This document shows positions 57,667-64,000 of a stretch of 64,000 nt of DNA, in pieces (positions within the stretch are counted from its first letter, which is position 1; the number at the start of each line of letters is the position of its first letter). The notes beneath the pieces are model-generated. The model did not search any database, was not told where the DNA came from, and saw only the letters and a program-made list of their open reading frames with translations. The position numbers and the translations under genes were made by a program. Source of the stretch: Cylicocyclus nassatus (Eukaryota; Nematoda; Chromadorea; Rhabditida; Strongylidae); contig CATQJL010000001.1 in the NCBI GenBank assembly GCA_958299035.1, positions 30,602,228 to 30,666,227 on the forward strand, in the 5' to 3' direction.

Positions 57667-60600
57667 TTCTACAAGAACACTATTGTGCACTTCGACTTGA
57701 AGGGGGCTCCACCAAAAGTGGAGTATTTTTTGGACCTACTGCAGCTTGTTGCTAAAAGTGGGGCAACGGGTAAGGAACAATTGGTCCCAAATCGAAGTAT
57801 TAAGAGTTTTGCCCACGCAAAGGCGCTTACAGGTATTCTCATCGAGTGGGAGGATATGTTCCCATGGCTCGGGGTTCTAAGAACTACCCGAAATACAGAA
57901 GCGTATACTGAAAAGGAAGTCGAGAAAATTCTCGCAAAGGCAAGGTTAGGCTTTTGCTCGATATCTTACATTCCCATTGTTATTGCATCTAATAGCCATG
58001 TCTGCAGCATGCATCGCTCACAAACAAAATATGATTGAAAACCTTATGTGTTCAACATTTTAGAAGTTTGGATCTCGATGTTATTCCATTAGTGCAGACT
58101 TTCGGGCACATGGAATGGATGTTGAAGTACGAGGAGTTCCGAAGATTTAGAGAGAACGATGAGTATCCCCAGGTAAACTGCATGTGAACTAATACTTTTA
58201 TAAGACAGGTAGCAGTAGGTAAGTCATTTTCCTTGATAGGATTTCGACAAAGATACTCTTGATTAAAGACGCGGAGGTTAACCCTTCAAGAACATAGGAA
58301 GCATTTCTTAGTGAACGGCCATAGGTTGCCGGCAACGGTTGTCGAGATTGCTGGGGTTGCCGAGGTTGCCGGCGCTGCTGGGGTCAGAGACACTTAGAGA
58401 GCGCGAAACGTGGAAGCTACATGAGGTCCTACAACGACCGGCAACGCCAGCAACCTCGGCAACGCCGGCAACCTATAGCCGTTTCCTTGGAAATTATCCG
58501 CAATTGGTACAGAAGTGGAATATGCACGTTTGGAAGTTTTGCGGAAATGTAAGCAAAGCATGCATGTAATCCGAAGTTTTGAAAAAGTCCTTGCGCTGTA
58601 TGGCAGTATGTCCTGATCACAATACACTTCAAAGGCTACCAAGAATGCAAAGTTTCTCGCTCTCGGGTCAAGCTGTCTCCTTGGTACAAATTGGTGATGC
58701 ATTGAGTCAAAAAAATAGTAACTTCTTTGAGGTTCAACAAGTTTATCAACGTGTTCAAGTGTCTGCAGGGCCACGCCCGCTATACGCCTGGGAAACGCCT
58801 ATACCTAAATAGTAGTGCGAGGTTGTTAGTACAATGAATAAAGTATCGTTGATTGACAGCCACTTAGGATGAAGATATGAGTAGAACGATTTAGCTCAAC
58901 CTCTATTGGCAGAACTTTCTCTCAACCTATGTTTTTGTCACAAAACATCCTAAACATTCCCTCAATTACCTAAACGTATACTCAACATATTCTTATTTCT
59001 TCCTCACTTACGAATGGGGAAAAATGATGAGATTATCGCAACTCTGCCTTTAGCAGTTCTAGGCATCCTCGCACAATTATACAGCAAATGCATTCAGAAG
59101 CACAATCATGAACTTGTGCCTTTGTACTCAAACATTTTATGCGACCGCCCTCGCCTCATGGCCGGCTAGGCGAAAACCTGCGCCGGGGCTGGCCCTGCCA
59201 TGCTAGCGCGAGGCAGCAACTGTTCCAGTGTGTGCAGCGATTTTGTCACCCATACGAGCGGGCCAGCCTGTATTTCAATGTCTCGTTTTCTTTGTTGGCC
59301 CGCGCTAGCATAGCAGGTCTACCCTGAATGTGGGTTTCCGCTCGGCCGCACATGTATGCGCGGATCGCCGCAAATGTGCATACATGTGATATCAAAAATA
59401 GTGAAACTCGTTCCCTGCATTCATATTCTTAATCTAACTACACGGATTATTCGAAATCCCATCAATGGTCAACTCATAAGGAGACCTATTGTCAGCCCAA
59501 AAGGAAGCGTTACTCCTTCTGCAAGCTCTGATGTCATCCCTTTCACTCCGTCGTATCTAACGCGAGTAACCTTGCGCACACAACGTGCGGTAATTTATGT
59601 GGATGAGCGGGTCGCTGTTGATTTCAGCATATATCTGTATGGGTACACGGGCCGCCAGTGAAATTATGAGCCCATACACGCGTATGGACCACCGTCAGCA
59701 TGGCACCAAGTACGTGCTCGGGTCGACAGCTTACACATATGGGCCGCTGCTGGACCTGATGCATGTGAGGCTGAGATATAGGTGCCGCGGCTCAGCGGCG
59801 AAGCCCAGTTGAGCGACCGGGCCGCTGCAGCAATTGTTTGAATAGGTGCTAAAGTTCTCAAATATTGATCTTGAGGTTGAGGTTGGAAAAAAATCATGAG
59901 ACAAGTTGAAAGTCATTAGAGTTAGTTTCTACTACATTTCACGGTCTACTAATTTTTGAACATCTTTTTTTCTTATAAAAACCGCTGAGTTCGTACCTTC
60001 AACAAACTTCTTCAATCTCTAAACCATATTACAACTCTAAAGCTTGAATTAAATGCTAAGCTATGTCTTAGGTAATCTGCATTGGAGATCAGAATGCCGT
60101 AAATCTTGTAAAAGAAGCAATAAGGCAGGTAGCCACTGTGCACAACAAATTTGGTTTGAAGTACTTCCACATTGGCGCCGACGAAGCCTTCGAGGTACGA
60201 CGTTAACACTGTCTACCTTCAACTCACAGAAGAGAGACCAATCTTTTGAGCACAGGAGAGAAAAGTGTGGATGAGCACTCTAAAAGCACAACATGCACTT
60301 TTAGTATGACCGAGATTTTACGATTTTCTCGTTTTGCTCGGAAGCAATTTAGTAACTTTTTTCTACACGAAACAGTGTTGAAAGCGACTTATGACTAGCT
60401 CTATTTTGCGGAATAGTCAATATAGATTTACTTCATCAGTTTACCTTGCCAACGCTCTCATTTTATGTAAGCATTTGGTTCAACGGAATTGTAGGAAAAG
60501 GAAAAGTGAATCGTGTGTGTATCACAAGAGGTGAAAACTGTCTTACCCGATGAATTGAAGTAGCATGTACCGTATTTGGTACCCATGAAGCAATCTTTTT

Positions 60601-63467
60601 CAGTATGGAACATGTAAGGCCACTGCAGCTCTGCAAAAATCAATGAGAAGCCTTGATAGAGTTGCAATAAAGCATATGGCAACAATAGCTGCTTACGCCA
60701 AAGAAATTACAAAAGGAGCAACGTAAGTGTCTTTTCAGAAATATGTTGATTAACTATGAAGAGTAAGCAATAGCCAGTAATCATGGGGTGTTGTTGATCG
60801 CTTTTTCATTCATCGATAGTGCTTTTCACATGGAAGAATTTTGCTTTCACCGACACCGCAAGATTTGTGAAAATCCCACATACTGCGACTTGAAATGATA
60901 GCATTGCAGTCGCTCAGTGATAGTAACAAAACCATGAAGTTGTTTTATTATTTACTTATTTCGGTACTGAAGTAACCACAAAAGATCGTTTCCACTGAAC
61001 CACATCGTTTACCAAAGTAAGCCCTTAAATCGCTGCCTATAGTACGCCCATCGTAGTCAAGTTGGAGCGGCTAAATCATCCACTTTGTGATGACACACAA
61101 GTTTTGTCTGTTCAGCTGTCAAACGCGTGCTTCTCTTACAGTATACTGAATGCTTATGCATCTTTTAACGATCGTGAGCTGCGTAATTTTAGTATATAAA
61201 TATAAAACAGATTTATTCTTGTACTCAACCCCTCCCATTATGGTTTTGGAAGAAAATTTGTGATTGGAATCGTATAATTGCTGTGCTTACATCTGTGTAA
61301 TACTTCCTTCTAAGAGTTTTCCAGGATACTGGCTTGGCACGATATGTTGAAGAACTTTGAACAGAGAGAAGTTGTCAAAATGGGTCTCGACACTCTCGTG
61401 CAGCCTGTCATTTGGGATTACACCGAGACTCTGGCAACAGTTGACCGTATGCAAAACCCTCAAATGAGGGTCAATAATTCCTCAATAATTCCCTGAGATT
61501 CAGCTCTTCAATATGAAGCCATAGTCAACACGTATGGTAAAATATGGATGTCATCAGCATTCAAAGGCGCCGACTCTCCCACATCAAAGTATAATAGACT
61601 CAAACATTATATGGAGAATAATGTGGCGTGGATTTTAGAGGAAAGGGTTAGCTCAATAAGCTGTCGGCAGTTCTCACAATAGATATCAGATTTTTCAGAA
61701 ATATCGCCGAATCTATCCTTCACGTCATACTCAAGGAATTATTATCACAGGGTGGTCACGGTGAGCTTGCAAAGATAGTAGATACATTACGTGATCAGAT
61801 TTCGGTCCCTGCTCAAAGTCAGTGTCCCGATTTGCGCGCTGTGAGGTATAGCTGTGGTGGGATCCCGGTCTTCACTAACCTCCAGGCCCAACTTGCTGGT
61901 TGATGTCACCACTGCCCCAAGAAAATATTCCTCGAACCGGCGCCGCAACCCCTATCGGCGCGCGCTCCGACGGCTTCGCTTTCCTGTTCGGCGCTGGATC
62001 CCGTCCGCTCCCGCATTGTGTAAGCTATCCAAAGGGGTGGAGGACTATATGTCGCCGAATATGGAAAGGTCCCGCGCGGATTTCTTGCGGGAACACACCG
62101 TGCATGTGCGACTGTGCGTAGTTGTTGCAAATGATCGCGAGCACCGCCCATTTTCGGCGACATATACCTCTACCCTATCCGAAGCAAAATTCACAGGTTC
62201 TTCGCGACAGGGTCTTCGTGCTAGGGCCTCCCAACTTTCTATTTGAACCTCGTCCGAGCTGCCTCTCGGAATTTGGGTAAGCGACTTGAAAGCAGCCTTT
62301 TTACCCGGTTCGAAGCTCAAATTCGAGGACTACGTGTCGAAAAGGCTTAAGACATGTAAAAAATGGAAATACAAAATCTGCCGGGACTCCGCCCATAAGG
62401 AACATGGGCAAATAGAAAGATTACTTATATTAACGAGCTCAAGAGCATGTTTTTGATTACGTTGTAGGTCTGTTGAAATTCTTAGGATGAGTTCTAGTCG
62501 AGCATGTTGCTGGTGTGTAGCAGTAGCGTACTCAGGATTTACCGCACTGCGTGACGTTAGTACACCATCGTATCACGTCCGCCTCGGCAGCCTAGATCGC
62601 CGTTCAAACCTTGTCGCCACTTTATCATTATGCTATTTCTGCGCTCCCTCATACGCTAATCAGACGATGATTTAGTAGCATCGCAGTATGAACAAATTGT
62701 TCATGAGTCCAGAACTTGACCTGTGCTCTACAGCCATTTGGCACGCTCAAATTGCCAACATTAAAGGAACAGAGGTGACTTATATGTCTGCTAGGCTTCA
62801 ACGCGCGCGAACTGCCACTATATATCTGCAATGTCCATAATGTATAGAGTTGCGTGGTTGTTGCAGATGTCCGCGTGGAACCACACCATTTGGCGACATA
62901 CAATCCCGCACCTCAGGAATATCAATCTGCTCACGCGCAAATGTTGTCTGTAAATGTCGGCATCGCAGTGACACTATATCAACATCAATTTCTAGATCCA
63001 CAGTCCTGACCCACCAACCCATAGCACATAGAAAACGAATTCTGCAGCCCTTATATGTTAGTTTTTCCGAGAAAATGGACTTAACTTTTTCGACTCAGAT
63101 ATATGATCTCGGTTGAAAGGTGTTGACAAGGGTTTTGAGGTTTTCCGTTACGGTAATTGCGACCACCAACGAATCAAAGGTCACCGCTTAGTCAGCTATA
63201 CTAAAATTTTATATGTAGTGAGCGAAAATTAGCTTTGGTTGAGCAATCAACCTCGTTAGAACATGTTACCCCTCTCTGCCGTTTCAGCTATGCAAAATAT
63301 TTCGCTATGCAGCTTTGAATTTCAAACACCTAATCTAAACTTTTTTTAGATATGACCATATGGCGGGTTTATGTGAAACTTGGCCGGTTTCTGAGCCATC
63401 TATGGTTACCAACGTTCAGATAGCATTGATCGGTGCACAGAGCGCCTATGAAGAACTGGACCGAGCG
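57667..63467 (+). CDS. Hexosaminidase-D-like GH20 glycosidase, partial, nine exons
   Basis: Exons: 57667-57769, 57833-57944, 58064-58172, 60072-60194, 60604-60722, 61325-61446, 61504-61646, 61699-61760, 63350-63467, joined 1011 nt (337 codons) with every junction in phase and GT…AG introns. Sequence landmarks of the HEXD branch of GH20 are VHFDLKGAPPKVEYFLDLL, GILIEWEDMFPW, IPLVQTFGHMEW, FHIGADEAFE (the D-E pair is the expected catalytic pair), ILAWHDM, PVIWDY and GIIITGWSRYDH. These enzymes remove terminal beta-linked N-acetylhexosamine, with a preference for GalNAc in characterised members. Exon 1 follows a 3' splice site (TTTTCAG) without an ATG, so upstream exon(s) exist. The C-terminus continues past exon 9, which is followed by GTAGGT. 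Exon calls come from reading, not transcripts. Confidence 0.88.
58173..60071 (+). other. 1.9-kb GH20 intron 3 with fold-back repeats
   Basis: Lies between CAG|GTAAAC and TCTTAG|GTAATC. It holds the GGTTGCCGG fold-back and a shorter inverted repeat near 59195-59315 (CATGCTAGCGCG with CGCGCTAGCAT). Open frames inside it, the longest being 101 codons at 59356-59661, are not recognised. Confidence 0.7.
58310..58494. mobile_element. GGTTGCCGG-rich fold-back element in intron 3
   Basis: The left side reads CGGCCATAGGTTGCCGGCAA and the right side is the inverse of CGGCTATAGGTTGCCGGC. Internal GGTTGCCGAGGTTGCCGG iterations also appear inverted on the other side. Total about 185 bp, no coding capacity. 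It is probably a MITE with iterated subterminal repeats. Confidence 0.55.
61761..63349 (+). other. 1.6-kb GH20 intron 8 with MITE-like inverted repeats
   Basis: Bounded by ACG|GTGAGC and TTTTTTTAG|ATATGACC. It contains an imperfect 28-base inverted repeat (62036-62064 with 62146-62174, core ATATGTCGCCGAA). A diverged direct copy of its interior lies at about 62858-62918 (TTGTTGCAGATGTCCGCG). Frames of up to 130 codons here overlap these repeats and are not genes. Confidence 0.65.
62036..62174. repeat. About 140-bp inverted-repeat element
   Basis: The arms share TATATGTCGCCGAA in opposite orientation with a roughly 80-base G/C-rich centre. It resembles a short MITE. No target duplication was resolved. 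Confidence 0.45.
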
Positions 63468-64000
63468 GTAGGTACCCATTTCGCGCACGGTCAAATAGAC
63501 AATTATTTCAAAGTTCCAGGATATTTTGCAGAAAGCAAATGCGAACGCTAGGCAAATAATGGATTGCTCTCTACATGATGGTCTAGAGCGTTGTAAATTT
63601 CCAGGTTAAGTCTAGTCCATAAAGTTAATCAATCGTTTCATGTGCAATACTGCTCAAAATTCGTAACAAAATTTTTGTCACACTCCTGCTGAGTGCGCGG
63701 AAGAGCAGCGGAGTGTATCGCAGTCCACCAAAGTGCGTCGTAATCCGGGTCGCACCGTCATAACTCGCTTTAGAACGGACCAATTTTGAATCCAAAAATA
63801 TCGTTCGTCTTAGCTCGGCGAGACGCATCGTCTTTTATACAGAAGTGACACAATTGTGTTGGGGTACGGTATGTATACGGTGGGCAGTAAGTTTTCGCTC
63901 AACTTTGCAATTCTTGCTTAGTTGGATTATGAAAGTGTCGCAAAAAAAAATATGACCACTGTTTGATTGTTAACAACTCGGTTCTTGGATGTTTTTCGCC
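63468..64000. other. Post-exon-9 sequence, probably intron
   Basis: Starts with the donor GTAGGT. No further GH20 exon is recognised before the window ends. The 67-codon minus-strand frame at 63625-63828 has no domain that I recognise. Confidence 0.45.

Noticed and set aside
61854..62246. 130-codon frame in GH20 intron 8
   Set aside because: It lies over an inverted-repeat element between two well-supported exons, starts without ATG context and has no recognisable domain.

Overview
The window looks like a repeat-rich stretch of a nematode nuclear genome, probably a rhabditid/strongylid-type worm. The evidence is a split GH20 hexosaminidase gene with short introns and TTTTCAG-type 3' splice sites, several TA-, TAA- and 8-bp-TSD transposons, tRNA-derived repeats and a nematode-style Penelope-like element (PLE). 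The species cannot be read from the sequence. There are no bacterial operons, and most open frames outside the features listed here are chance frames in repeats.

Layout. Bases 1-10.8 kb hold no gene I recognise but many non-autonomous DNA transposons: a palindrome-rich TIR element (41-900), a TTA-TSD MITE (1923-2120), a CAGATAAGTCCG fold-back cluster (3495-3698), a CA microsatellite (4864-5067), and three TA-flanked mariner/Tc1-type elements (5594-6605, 6724-7417, 8686-10328). The last contains a nested hAT-type MITE with a perfect 8-bp TSD. From 10.8 to 56.4 kb there is a four-level nested insertion. A second copy of the 5594-6605 element is split at a TAA. Into it went a 995-bp fold-back element with two opposed tRNA-like sequences (11039-12033), then, at the regenerated TAA, a GGCCCG-ended TIR element (12037-55872), and inside that a ~43-kb PLE array.

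The PLE array (12433-55383) is the main feature: one truncated unit, 14 complete head-to-tail units of 2974-2976 bp, and a 30-bp stub. Each unit encodes a PLE reverse transcriptase and a C-terminal GIY-YIG endonuclease, broken by the same frameshifts in every unit. A 7-base loss removes the RT catalytic YxDD box, and none of the window's copies has that box. Identical lesions mean one dead element was amplified as DNA, not by repeated retrotransposition. Every unit junction also carries a 40-nt minimal hammerhead ribozyme motif (15 copies). Its stem III is the self-complementary ACGT, the form expected to work as a dimer between neighbouring units. If transcribed, the array could be cut into ~2975-nt monomers. 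Rare variants show a four-unit higher-order repeat (11,901 bp) and a second subfamily on the right.

From 57.7 kb to the right edge, nine phase-consistent exons encode most of a hexosaminidase-D-like GH20 enzyme on the + strand. Its first exon(s) and its end lie outside what I can recognise. Its introns contain further fold-back repeats.
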